This document shows, in pieces, positions 46,781 to 59,012 of a stretch of DNA of 64,000 nucleotides; within the stretch, counting starts at the first letter, position 1; each line of letters opens with the position of its first letter. Made by a program: the position numbers and the translations under genes. A model generated the notes under the pieces. That model was given only the letters and a program-made list of their open reading frames with translations. It searched no databases and was not told where the DNA came from. This DNA is from Gymnogyps californianus (Eukaryota > Chordata > Aves > Accipitriformes > Cathartidae): contig NC_059481.1 of the NCBI RefSeq assembly GCF_018139145.2, positions 11,582,368 to 11,646,367 of the forward strand. Direction: 5' to 3'.

Positions 46781-48608
46781 CAATGGATTCTCTGTCAAAA
46801 CTTTAATTCATTTCTAAACACTCTCATCAATTCTTGCAATTCTTTATGCAATTGGATTTGAGGGGAATCTACTTGAAGTAAGAATGAGTAAGAATTTGTA
46901 GGACTGAGCTGTCCAAGCAGAAGCAACACAATGTTTATATATAAAAACAATGCTGCATAACCTGTAATGGTTACAATTTTTCTTCAAAAGGTTCCTGCTG
47001 TCACCAGGCAATGTAGGCTTTGTTATTCACAACCATGATGAAAATATTAAGGAGAATTCATATTAAAAAAAAAAAAATATGAGGGTGTTTCTTCTGGTTT
47101 TTTGCAAGACTGAACGTCTATACTATTATTTTTATTATTCTTTGCAGTCTTATGACCTTGATTTTATTCCTGTTCATTTATTTTGCCATTGAATCAAAAG
47201 GAAGCTAGATCATATTCCATGTTGGAATACGATAGTCAGCAGTGCTATCTATTTATGATGACTCTTTGATCAGCTTTGATCACACTGGCCAGGTTTCACT
47301 GTTTATTTCAATAGGGTTAGGATCCTAAAATCCTTTAGGAGGTTCCATTTGCAGTCTTTTCATTGTGTCTACAATTTTATTTACCTAGAGTAAGCTGGTT
47401 TCGCCTCTTAACATGCCTCTGTTCCTTCTCTAAGGGGTGAATGTGACTTAAGAGGGGAGCTTTAGCCAAATGAAATCAGTGAATGCCATTTCTGAAATCC
47501 CTGCAGTATTTCCTGATCTTCTCATGCAGATTAAATGAAGTCGCTTTGTCTTAACAGTATGTCATTATTAATAAACATGTAGCAGAGGAGGAAAAGGCGC
47601 CAAGGCAAGCCACTCCCAAACATGAGAATCAGAATTCCACCTTTGAGAGCTGGGACTGATCTTTAATGAGATGTCCTCACAATGCTTATTCATGCCAGGA
47701 TTATGGCTCACACAGAGTAACGTATGGTCTTTAAAAATCCACCAGCCAGCTACACTTCTGAGCACTACTGAGACACTATAGAATACAATTTCCTGGCATA
47801 TTTTCATTACATTAATGCCATGGAGTAAGTATCTCTGAAAATAGGTATTGTGGGCCTCTTTTCCCATAAAAACAGTCAAGATGATTTAACCATGTTCAAA
47901 GTTCCGCGGAGGACAAGGAAGATATAAAAGTCATACAAGGCCCATTTCCTAAACTTTGGAGCAGAATAGGAGAGACTTTAAATTCAGACAGATAAAAATG
48001 TTCCCAGTTCCTCTTTTAAATCTTGGTTTATTCCATAGATTCTGCTAGGTGAGTTTGGGTTTGCATTGGTGTAATTGAAAACAGAGTACAGAATATAGGT
48101 GAAAGGAGGCAAAAAGGGATATGAAAGATGATTCTTAAACATCTTTAAATAGGCTTCTAATGGAAGGGACTTTGGCTGAACCTTAGCATTATTATAAGCA
48201 CATTCTGTCACAGGAGTATAGCTCTAATATGGCAAAGACTTTGATTCTGGAAGTTGTAAATCACTTTAGTCCTTCAGCTCCTGTTTATGTGACTAGTCTT
48301 TATTTACACAGTGTGTGGAGATTTTCATCTGTTTGGATTGCTCAAACAAGGGGGTGCATCAGGCACTAGATCTACATTCATACATTTGTGAGAGAATTCT
48401 TACAGCTGTAAGAGTCAACTGCAATTTGTTTCTCTGTAATAACATATATAAGTATTGGTAGTAAGCAGAGGTTTAGTTCAGTATCAAAATGTGAAGAGAC
48501 TCTTCATTTTCAGCAAGGTGAATTACAGTATTAATTTAATTAAAAGAACATTGTGAACAGCTATTGACAATTTTCCCTCTCTTTCTATTAAATATGCTTG
48601 AATGGTAA
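46781..48608. other. AT-rich noncoding spacer
   Basis: No gene is recognised. The frame at 47568-47879 (103 codons, minus) has no domain. A (A)13 run lies near 47065-47077. A small imperfect palindrome lies at 47318-47342 (GGATCCTAAAATCCTTTAGG). Confidence 0.45.
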
Positions 48609-48692
48609 GCCAGATTCTGCTCTCAAACCAGATTTATACCTGAATAACTCCGTAGACGTCCATGAAATTACTCCTAATTTGAATCAGAGCCA
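48609..48692. repeat. Palindromic MITE-like repeat
   Basis: It opens with GCCAGATTCTGCTCTC (48609-48624), has AATAACTCC and, in inverted order, AATTACTCC about a turn later (48644-48673), and ends AATCAGAGCC. This is the layout of another short palindromic amniote repeat (terminal GCCAGATTCTG; interior GAGTAACTCC). The arms are roughly 65% matched. Confidence 0.5.
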
Positions 48693-50809
48693 ACAAGATC
48701 AAATAAAGATTAAAAGCTCTCTTACTAGCAGTTTTATCCTGTATTTGGTGAGCTTATTATTTTATTATGGCTCTATTATAGTAAGCTCGTTGTCTATTTT
48801 ATTTTTGGTTCGTGTGCTACAGAGCTAGGGCTGCCTTCTGTTTACCTCTCTCAGAATAACACCACCACTGCCCAAGTGCACATACAGACTTGCTCCTGAA
48901 AGCACATTTACCAGATAAAGTATTGCTATCAGAGGTCAGAACAAATGCTGCAGATTCATTATTCTGAAAGTATACGTGGCAAGAGATTACCTCATGGCCT
49001 GTGTTTGTACAGTACTCGGTATACTGGCTCTGTATGCACAAATGGGGGTCCTAAAATTTATCATAGTCTCCATAATGACTGCTAATTGTCTAAGAAAATA
49101 ATTACTTGAATAAAAAAAGCACACATTTCCTACATTGCAGTAGGGCTCTTGAAATCTCCAAACATGCTGAATTTTGAATCAGGGCAAAAGCCAGGTTTCC
49201 CATGGAAGTAATTTTGAAAGAAAGCTATTTCATGTCAATGTTATGCAAAATGTTTCTCCCTTTTTCTACAAAAATAGTCACCAGCCTTTATTTTCCCCTC
49301 AGAAATTTTTATCAAAATGTATACGAACCTGGAGGAGAGCAAGTTTGGCAAGGGTAGGTTTGCCCAATAAAAACTTTTCTAGTGGTTCAAAAGCTCAGGC
49401 AGTTTGGATGATATATGTACAGAAAAATCTGAAAGAGGATGTTTAGATACTCCTGGTGATGGTCAAGTGGCTGAAATGGGATAATATTGTTTATTTCATA
49501 ATGAATTACCACCAGTTTGCATGAGTTTAACTAAAAGGGCAGCTTATATTCTGGTAGTTCTATCCCAAAGGCCCGTGAGTTCTTGTAATGCCATTATTTT
49601 TGTCAGACTATTTTTTGCTTTGATGAAATGAATGATTACTTTCTAAAGTTCATTGAGGAAAACACATGTTTTTCTTTCACAGTTAAATGTATTATACTAA
49701 TTTCCTCAGACCAGGCACCTCCTTTAATTACATTTTAGAGACAACTGTATTTAAACCAGACCATCCATATTGATGTTATGCCAACAGATATGCAAAGAAG
49801 CTCATCTGATTATCCTACTCTGATTATCACAATAAGGTATTACAGGCTACATAGTGTCTTTCTGTTTTTCTAGGCAGCATAAAGAATGGATCAAAAATGT
49901 CCATGAGTAAACAGAACTCCCCAATTACAAATTTTGTTGGGAGAGAAAAAACCAGAAAGTTGTAATTTGATGCCTTTTGAGAACTACATACAGTCAGGTC
50001 TGGAAACTGTTTGAGAAGGAAACAGCTGGAAGAGAAAAGAAAATGCAACCAAACTTCTCTGAGGGGATACAGTTCTTCAGCTGCCTGAGGAACCCAGATA
50101 GTGACAGCTGGTAGACTGGGCAAAATCTTGGACAGAATGAGTCAAGGATCTTAGTTATACAAATGAGAGGGGGAGAATGAAATTGTGAAAATAACTACAC
50201 TTTTTTTCCTAGATGACAAAATAGAAAAGTTACTGTTTCCATTGAAACACAGACCGCTACTGTGTTGAGTATAATGTGCTTGTATTAGCTTACCTGAATC
50301 TTTCAAAAATGCAATGCAGTTTTGTTCAGCATTTGTGTAGCAGCCAAAAATTGTTTTGAATTTTTCTATTCCTAGCGTACATAGCACTTCACTGAATAGA
50401 ATAATCCTAGGAGGTATCACTGAAATAAATCAAGTACTTTGATTTAATGCTAAAGTTCAAAATCATCTAGTTCCAGTTTCTACTTCTAGACATCATTGCC
50501 ATCCATTCAGTTGAAGCAATATGATTTAGAGATGATACTGCCACCTTCTCAGTGCCACCATCTGATTTAGAACAGGTCCTTGAGGTTACAGTGCTGTTGA
50601 TGTTGCATTGTCACTGATGTCTAATCTAATAGAAAGATCCATCCTACCATGTGTTTTTTTTTATTGGAGCTGCAGCTGGTGCATGCACCCAGTGTCATAT
50701 CCTTGATAGAGACTCATGGATCTACAAGACTATTCTAAATTAAAATGCACTTGTACATCTCTCCAGGGCCATGAGAAAAGAAAAAAACTCCATGTAAAAT
50801 GGGATGATT
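48693..50809. other. AT-rich noncoding spacer
   Basis: No supported gene is present, and frames are at most 98 codons. AAATCATCTAGTTCCAG at 50461-50477 resembles an antisense CR1 word, but the following sequence does not continue the match. Confidence 0.5.
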
Positions 50810-50833
50810 AAAAAAAAAAAAAACCAAACAACC
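50810..50833. repeat. Poly(A) tract with A/C tail
   Basis: Fourteen A are followed by CCAAACAACC. It adjoins the palindromic fragment to its right. Confidence 0.8.
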
Positions 50834-50950
50834 TGATACACCAGGGTCTGCACTCAGCAGCAAAAGTGCAAAAGTGTACGTTGACCCTAAGTCCATGACA
50901 TATGGCATCAATTTTACATTGGTATAAAAGAGGTCAGAATCAGGTTCCAA
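50834..50950. repeat. Palindromic MITE-like repeat, decayed
   Basis: The left end TGATACACCAGGGTCTGCACTC (about 50834 on) and the right end ATTTTACATTGGTATAA then GAGGTCAGAATCAGG (50910-50944) resemble the same repeat family as the 48.6-kb copy (TTTACACTGGTGTAA and GATCAGAATCTGG). The middle is not recognisable. Confidence 0.4.
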
Positions 50951-52327
50951 TACCTAACAGTGACATAGATTCATTTATGCAAGTTAAAGTTGGGTCTCCT
51001 CTAAAATTGTCACAGGGCCAAACTGAATAAAGAAGAGCCTGGGGAGATATTTGTTTGATAGGATGTCAAAGTATAAATTCGTCACCATTGACTCTGATAC
51101 CAGAATCTGAGAGCAACAAGAAACTCCTTTTTCTTCTTTACCACCCGCCCCCGAGGCAGGAGCATTCTAATCCCTTGTCTGCAATAAGGAGAGATCAGGC
51201 TTTGCACATAGTTAACTTGATGATGTTTTGATTGTCTAAAGGAAATAGCTTGTTTTGGAAACAGCCTCCAAGAGGCTATTAGCATTTTTAATTACATAGA
51301 TTCGGTTTAATGCCACCCTATTTCCACTTCCCATTCTTCTCATCCTCTTTATTCCCTTGTGGGGAAATAGTATGTCCTTCCTCTCCGATGCCTTGTTTGC
51401 GCATTAACTCTACTACTACTGCCCAGAATTAGTCTCTGTCCTTGCTCTAAATGTCTTTTAGTTTCTGCCAGGTTTTGTTATACAAATACATGTCTGTGCA
51501 GTGCTTTCATCAAAATGATCTCAAAACTCAGCCACGTACATATAGATGCGCTTATTTTCACTTTCTTCACCATTGTCATCTGCTGTCCAAACAACATGTT
51601 CTCTCAGGAATGAAAATAAAACTCCTGGTTCACTTGTTTTATTCTAAACTTTTGGGCATGCTGTTTGTCATGGTTCTACACTTTCTAACTCTGTGTAGGC
51701 TGCCGTTAATGTCCTGTCATTGTGATACCTCATTAGAATTCATTTTTTTGAGCATTGCAATGACGTTGGAAACCAGAAAACAAGGAAGAGTCATTCAGCC
51801 GATATGGTTGATAAAGCTGCACTATTGATGTCACTGACAATTTACTGAATCAACCTAAGAAAAAGGGCAAAAGATTAGGAAAAAAATGGTATGGACTTTC
51901 TTCTATCTTCTCAGCTCTTGTCATGTCAGTGGGTATCTCTGAGATGTTCGCTACTGTGTAGGCATGTTATAAAGAGAGATATACTAAATGCTTCTGTAAC
52001 TGGTAGGGAGAGAGTTAGAATACCACAGGGCACGTGTAGCAATGATGGGAATGGAGTGGGCAGCTGTGCAGTTGTGAACATGTCACATGAGAGCAGAGTT
52101 TCTCTTCCTCTCCATTTCCTCTCCAGGCACATTCCCTTCCAACAGGTCAGTGGTGGATTACTTGCAGTGCATCTGAAAGAAGCACGGGCTTCCTGGGTGC
52201 TGTGTAGAGCTTTATCTTCTCCTCTGCTTTGAAAGACCATATTCAGTTGGGTTTGGATCATGAGAGAAGCCATGTTCCCAAAATACCACTGATAGAGGGA
52301 GTTAGTTCTGAATAATAGGGAGAGATT
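50951..52327. other. Noncoding spacer
   Basis: No supported gene is present. Frames of 125 codons (51451-51828) and 113 codons (51891-52232) on the plus strand lack domains and gene-like context. Confidence 0.5.
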
Positions 52328-52386
52328 TAAAAACAAACAAACAAAAAAACCAACCAAAAAAATCCCCAACCAAACAAAAAACCCCA
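52328..52386. repeat. A/C-rich low-complexity tract
   Basis: The plus strand is almost only A and C (AAACAAACAAACAAAAAAAC, then CCAACC, CCCCAACC and ACCCC). It is the complement of the G/T tracts elsewhere. The 174-codon minus-strand frame (51926-52450) gets its hydrophobic Phe/Gly/Val stretch from this tract. Confidence 0.8.
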
Positions 52387-55300
52387 CTGTTGTTATCCTG
52401 CCTCTGTTATGATAAATCTTTAGTTGCATTAGTTGGTTATTGGAAATCAAAATAGTTGGTTGTTTCCCTGGTGTTTAAGATGCCAGCTACTGATGAAGGG
52501 CATTTTAGGGAAGGCGGCTAGTAAAAGAACTGAAAACAGATCAAACTGGTTAGATATCAAGAGACAGACAACATGTGTGACTAGTGATGTTAAGACTGTA
52601 CTGGGACACAGGTTCTTAGAAGTCTCTAAGCATTTAGAAACTGTTGACATCCTTAGGAATTAGCAGTCTAAATACCCAAACTCAATTCCACGATGAAGGA
52701 GTTCTGTGAACATTTGGGGGGAGTATTTTTCTCAGGATAAATTCTTTCTTTTTGTGGAATGATCCTATTCTTAAAGTTTTCTACAAAAGTGCTTGTGCTT
52801 CTCATGCCTTCAGTTCACCAGCCTGAAGCTCTGAGAGGTATCAAACTGGGTAAATAGGCAGATGTGACTTAAACTGCCTTTTCTGTGAGCAACCCTGTCA
52901 GACTTCCCTTGCCAGCCGTTCCACAGAAGTACACCCCAGTGGCACTGTGAGCTTCTGTGTTAATAATAGTCAAAGGAGAAGCCTTTGTTAGTGCCATAAC
53001 TGGAACCAGATGTTAGCTGCAGACAGACACCAAAGAAAATGAGCAAGAAGAACTGCTCTGCAAGCTGATAATTTGAAGACTTAGTTTGCTATAGGCATTC
53101 ATCTGTGCATTGGTGATGATCATTGATTCTGCTCCAATGTTTTACTTGATTCCTGATAATGCAAGGAGAATACATCAACATCTGAAAGTGCTTCCAAGCA
53201 GTATTCCAGATGTGGAAGTAAATTATGATTAAAATGGCCTGTTTTGATGCTGCACAGAGCACCTCAAGCCATCCTACATTTCATACAGACTATTCATCCT
53301 GAGTTTGACAATGGAGGCAACATGAGTAAGGAAAAGAAAGGGAGGCAACTCCATGAAATATTGAGGATAATGGAATTAGATACCTGTAGTTACATTTAAA
53401 AGAAAACACGTAAATGAGTGCCAGCCTTCAGGAGTCTATTGTTTACAGGGCGTGCCTTATATTTAAAATGTTCATTTAGATGCAGCAATGGGCCTGTTTT
53501 CTGGGTCTGTCTCAAGATGGCAGAGTAAGAGTAATTACTCACTTCAAGAAAACAAATGCTATGCAAGAAGATTTCTAGAAGCAAAGGACAAGAATAATAG
53601 AAACAGCAGTTTGCCAGGATAAAAACAAACTTGTTCATCTGTATCTAATAAGATTGGTTTAAAATTATACTGTTTCAAATTATAAAGAACTCAAGTGAAT
53701 ATGTGCATACATCTGTTTTCTTTAAGGGGAAATCTGTGATTTAAAATATTCAAAATGCATTCCAAATCTGGATCCCAGGAGTCACTGGCGCAACTCACAA
53801 AGCATTAGGAAATAGTAATGGGCAAAACTTGGAAGGCTTTCAGTTTGGTTTCAGTTCAGATAAGCCTGCAAAAGTCTGGAGGCTTTCAGTGGGTGCTGTT
53901 AAAAAGTTTGCATTTGTGAAAGCTCCGATTAAGCAAAACACTGTATTCAGCAAAGTACTTCAAGTTAAGGACAATTTTAATTATTTTGCTAAAAAGTAAT
54001 AGGCTTAATCAGGTGTTTAAGAGTTTTTCTCCACCACTGCCCAGGTTACTATGCAATGCAATCTGAAATATCTCAGTTTCCCCCTCATCTATATCAGGAA
54101 AGAATTGTAGCTAAATAAAATACATGGATTTTGCTCATTTTATTTTGAGGGGAAAAAAAATTGCATTCAGGGTTGAATTTTGAAGGCAACTTGTACAATG
54201 ATGATGCTCTGCATCATTGTAAGGGACCCATCAAATATCATTGGATTGAAGGATCTGGGCCAGTGTTTTCTCCTTCGTTTGGTACGGCTCTTATTTATTT
54301 TAAAGTTTTTCATCCATCTCCTCTCAAATCTGCCTTCTGTGTGATGCAGTTTTAGTGTAATGAATCGAGGTGCTACTGAGATATGCTCTGTTCTTTGTTG
54401 TTGTTGTCAGTCTTTTTAAAGAAATCTGGTGGTAACAGTGAGTTCAAATGTATTTGACAAGGTGATAAAATTGTGCCCCTAGGTATCCTGCATTTCTAAA
54501 CTCAGGAACAAAATTGTCAGTCAAATCACTGGGATATTTTTTTGGCTGTAACTAAGAGTTGAATTTTCCTTCTTTCTTATGTTTTTAATGTTGGGTAGCT
54601 TTATTTAACCTTGAGAATTCAACTTGCTCTTTCAGATCTTGCTCTCTTCTTTTTTTTTTTTCCTTCTGATTAATGTTTTCAAAAATAAGTCATGCAACAT
54701 TTGTGTCGTAACAATTATATCTTCTCACTTGTCATCTCAATATAAAAATGTTGCTGCATCTGGGTGAAATTTAGCTCAATAAGCAGGTAATTTCTAAAGC
54801 CTTCAAAGTGACTTAGTTCCTGACTTAAAGAGCACAAAGTATTTTCAGCATTTGTGCCAGCATAGTTTTTAAAAAACTTTATTGATAGTCAGGAGGTATC
54901 TCTCTCGAGAAGTCAATGTATTTTTGTCGTAAAATAAATATGTATTCATCATCCCTACTTTAATAGTAAATCTTTTAATTGAATTGTTTATTGAGTATCA
55001 TTTCCTATGGGTTTCTTTCTGAGACTAAAGAATGGCTATTACTGTAACACATTTATTAAAATGTTTAAATATTTAAGATATTCTTCAATAGCATAAAAAC
55101 TATCATTTTAATTCAGGTGCATCATCAGAAGAAAAATACTTCATGATACTGGAAAATACCATACACCCACAGGAACAATGTCTGCTTAATTACTAAAGAA
55201 TAATCTCCACCTGGTAGATCTATCTTCCCAGTTCATTCTAAAATAAGTCTCCAGACAATCTCTGAAACAGTCTCCTTAAACACACTAAGGTTTCTATGGT

Positions 55301-55539
55301 TATTAGTAGTAATTGTGTTGCACAACCAGGGGAATTTTATTTAGCATGGTGGAGGAAGCAATGTCATTATTAGTTGATTAGTGTGAACAATCTTTGACAA
55401 TATGTAGTACCAGCTATAGTTTCAACCACTGACACCTCATTATTCTGATTACAGTTTGATTTGCAATGTTAAGAGGCAACAGGAAAAAAGCAATCATCCA
55501 AATCTACCTCTATGAGCCGAGAACAATGGGAGGGAGTGT
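52387..55539. other. AT-rich noncoding spacer
   Basis: No gene is recognised, and frames are at most 80 codons. It includes a T/C homopolymeric run at 54648-54663. 54480-55100 is very AT-rich and repeat-free. Confidence 0.5.
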
Positions 55540-55690
55540 GTGCGCTTCACGGTATTCTAGAAATTTCCTTCCCGCAAGAAAATAAAACCCACTAATTGAC
55601 AAACGACTGACACTGTTTAGTAATTAGCATGCACGCTGCGACATTTCTAACACACCTTATTGTATGTGTGCTTTGCTGTGTCGGGAATTG
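55540..55690. other. Possible conserved noncoding element with retained CpGs
   Basis: Within very AT-rich flanks, this block keeps about seven CpGs (TGCGC, ACGG, CCCGC, AACGAC, CACGCTGCGAC, TCGGG) next to homeodomain-type cores CTAATTGAC (55591-55599) and TAATTAGCATGC (55621-55632). It matches no repeat I know. CpG retention is what one sees in constrained or unmethylated sequence. Confidence 0.35.
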
Positions 55691-56589
55691 ATAACAAGAT
55701 TAGAAGTGTATATTATTGTATATGTTGTATTCTCCTGAAGTATATATTATTTAAAGCAAAGGTGATGGAACTCAAGATATTACAAATCATTCATCCTTTG
55801 ATTTGGATTTAGCATTAAATTAAAGCTAAAATCCTTTGGGCCAAGCTCAGCACTCCACATGGGAATGTGGGTGGCATAAACCCCACCAGCACCAATCTTT
55901 ATCTTGTGGTCATGGGGAGCAGACTTTCTCCCTGTGTATTAGGGCACAGCAGTGACAGTAACAATAGGAATCTGTAGGGCACTGTGCAAATGGAAGGTAT
56001 TTTAGTTTGCTGGTGTTCCTACTAGTACATTCTCAGGAGTGATTCACAGGTTATCATCTCTATTAGTAGGACATGATAAAAAAGCTACTTGTATCTCCTC
56101 TGTGGAGGGAAACTGTCTCACAGAAAGAATGGGCCCAGGCTTTTGGCGACTCCAGCATGTGGTTCCAGCAGAAGGGTCAGCAGCTCCTGGCAGCACTCCT
56201 GAGAGTGAGCTCACCTGCCCGCACAGGTGAGGTTAGGCAAACACATGTACATGTTGTCCAACTGTGGTTTCTTGACTATTTGGGACAAGGCTTTAATCCT
56301 GTGACATCGATATGTTTGATGTAGTCACACTGTGTGGCACCAGTATATTTCACCATGGCGTTTGAAAAAAGAAGTATAACAGTTTATGCTGGATACTTAC
56401 ACGTGTACTTATGTGTAAGCCCATGGGGCAGGGAGATCTATGTTTTTCTTAGTTTGTTATAGACAATGCTTCTCACATTAGCTTTCCCCTTAGAAATCCC
56501 CTGGGCTGTAGGGGATGTAAACTGACCTGTTTAGAGCTCAATGCTCTAAAAGCTGTTCTGAGGTTTTATTTTAACCCAGGATGACATTT
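55691..56589. other. Noncoding spacer, moderately GC-richer at 55850-56320
   Basis: No gene is recognised. The 83-codon frame at 56073-56324 contains a CAG|GTGAGG donor-like site at 56227 but no clear acceptor, and its peptide has no recognised domain. The region might be an old, unidentified interspersed repeat. Confidence 0.4.
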
Positions 56590-56800
56590 TTGCAAAATGC
56601 AAATTCTGAAGTCATGCTAATTTTATTTAGTGATTAATAAATCCCTCCAATGCTTGTCTTTCTCTCTTCAAAGAGCACTGATTTAAATGCTGTTTAATAC
56701 TTGTTTAATGTGTTTGCCATCATTTAAACAAGTAATTAGAGCACGTGGTACAATCAGTAGCCAAGCAATTGACTCTTTATTAGCAATCTTGGGGGAAAAG
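56590..56800. other. Possible conserved noncoding element with a perfect 10-bp-arm hairpin
   Basis: Repeat-free AT-rich sequence with an octamer ATGCAAAT (56597-56604), TGATTAATAA (56632-56641) and AGTAATTAGAG (56731-56741). ACTTGTTTAA (56699-56708) and TTAAACAAGT (56724-56733) form a perfect inverted repeat with a 15-base loop. Composition and site density suggest an enhancer. It is too short-armed for a microRNA. Confidence 0.3.
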
Positions 56801-58937
56801 AGGAATGAGGACAAGGTGCTTGTATTACTGTCTGTACTAATTTGGACTTAGGAAAATTAGCATCTGTTCAACCTATACATATTGGCAGGAGCTACAACTG
56901 AGATGGGAAACAGAGTGGTAGCTTAGCATGAGAAGAGATTCAGGATCTTTGTCTTCCACTAAGGACAAGGAGACTGTTAAAAGACATAATGTTGAAATGA
57001 TAAAACATGCCTCTCAACTTTGAAAATTGTTTACTGGGGTAAATTCCCCTCTCTGTTGTGTAGCAGGAAAGTCAAGGGACTCCATTAGGTTAAACAGACT
57101 CACTCTGCCCTGAGCTGCCAAAATAAGCAACAGCATCATTTGGACACATCTCTGAATCAGGTAGACCAAAGGCCCTGTTCTCACAAGTGTCTCCTGGATT
57201 CATAGGACATCTGTAGGCTGAGGCTGCACTTTCAACACAACTAAAGAAGGTTCTCGCACTGGAATTGGACTGTCAGCAGTAATAGCTACAAATACAAGGA
57301 TTTAGACAATCAACTGAGTTAAGTCAGTTATTCTTTCTCTGAATTCTATTGATTAGAAGGTACTTGGGATAATGAAAGATATTCAAGTGTACATAGTGTG
57401 CTTAAGACAATGGCATCCTGGTTCAGTGAGTCTTAGCCAACACTGCAAAATAAATGTTTATTAATTTGACTGCTATTCCATTAATGAAATAAGTTGCCCA
57501 AGGGGGCATCTTTAGAATTTAAAGGCAAAATGAGAAGAACCGTTTTGTTTAATTTGCTTCATACAGTGCAGAAGACCAACAAAGCAGTTGCAAGCAGTTG
57601 CCTGCCAATAGGCCTGAGTTGCATGCTGAGAGGCCAGGGTTTCTCTGAAAGCAGCACGCACTCTGTCACCTCTGATGTCAAGCCAAACTGGATTGTGGCT
57701 GAAAACTGATGGTGGTTTTGTATATCCATTGTTGTTATAGGACTGTGATGAGTAGAGGAGAAGGAAAGGAGCCTAAATATCTATTCCTGGCAGTCAGTGA
57801 CTTATTCTAGAAGCATGGAGAGTGTCGTCGTCATCCTCCCCCGACTGTTTTCTCCAGCTTCAGGATGGTTAGATGATCTTTCTGTTAATGGGACACTATG
57901 TGACTGCTTTAGTTTATATTAATAAAGTGGTTTGAGTTCCAAACTCAAACTGTTTGGACTGTATTGTACTGACAAACTTCGTACAATAACCCAGGTCTCA
58001 TAATCATTTGGAGTTATTTCTATACTGCGAAAAGTTTGTAAGAGTAGAATTTCTGACTGGCTGACAGTGACATTATACCCATATCAAGTGTTCCCTGCTT
58101 CTTGTATTTATGATTATAAATTCTGTTTTAGAAGAAGATATCCCACTCTGTGCATTTCTACAGGGTTCCTGCACTTTTCAGGTGGTAGAGTACTCTGGCC
58201 TCCAGCTTCATACTGCATAACGACACCTGAGGAGTACAGTAATCACTCATTCACCACTGCCTGGTGTAGCTTATTGTTTAAATACAGTGTATGGATTTAG
58301 AAGAATGGCGAAAACAAAACCCAAGTGTGGCTGGGTCCAAACACATAATGCAGTTTACTGGTTGAAATTGATTCAACGCACTCAGATGATGGCACTTGAA
58401 AGGCAGCAGAAAGAGGCTCGCACCAATTTGACAGGCAGGAAAGCAAGTAAATGTGGCAGCCTCTGAACTCATGCACTCCTGCAGGTGAGCACAGACATGC
58501 AATGAGGTCTGGGTGACTATCCTGGGACACTTGTGTGCCTCTGGAGTGCTGCAGAGCCCCGTGTACTGAACCCTGGAGGTTAAGTGCAAGTCTTGTAACA
58601 ATCCTGGTTCTTTTTATTATATTTGAAGAATAGAAGTCAGGATTTCTTTTCTTTTCTTTCCTTAAATGACATTGAATCCACTTGGGGTCATGCATCCCTT
58701 TTAGAAAACTGTTTTTATTTTGTCAGTGCAGCTTTGCTAACATTTTTAGATTTTTACCATATTGTGGTCTTTAGGGACTCTGGGATTTTGCAAATGCACG
58801 CTGCTAGCTGCTGCAAGACAAGAGGATTGTTCAGAAAGGGTTTGCTTTGGCAGCTCAGGCCTGTAGAGTGACTTGAAGTGATTAGGCCAATTGCCATTAG
58901 GGACTCTGACACCTGGAGTAGTATAGTGACTATGTTT
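56801..58937. other. Noncoding spacer
   Basis: No supported gene is present. The longest frames are 132 and 107 codons on the minus strand (58278-58695), overlapping each other in different frames and without domains. A CAG|GTGAGC donor-like site is at 58489 on the plus strand. Confidence 0.5.
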
Positions 58938-59012
58938 AAAAAGAAATAAAAAAACAAACAACAACACCCCCCCCCCCCAAAAAAAAAAAACCAACCACCA
59001 AAAAACCCAAAG
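58938..59012. repeat. A/C-rich tract with C12 and A12 runs
   Basis: A-rich sequence passes into ACAACA, a run of 12 C (58967-58978), a run of 12 A, then CCAACCACC and ACCC words. On the minus strand this is a G/T tract like those at 10.6, 22.0, 26.1 and 37.6 kb. Confidence 0.85.

Noticed and set aside
50461..50640. Antisense CR1 end
   Set aside because: Only one word (AAATCATCTAGTTCCAG) fits; the expected following sequence is absent.
51926..52450. 174-codon minus-strand frame with a hydrophobic segment
   Set aside because: The hydrophobic stretch is the translated A/C low-complexity tract. The rest has no domain and noncoding composition.
56699..56733. MicroRNA precursor
   Set aside because: The perfect arms are only 10 bp and pairing beyond them is poor.
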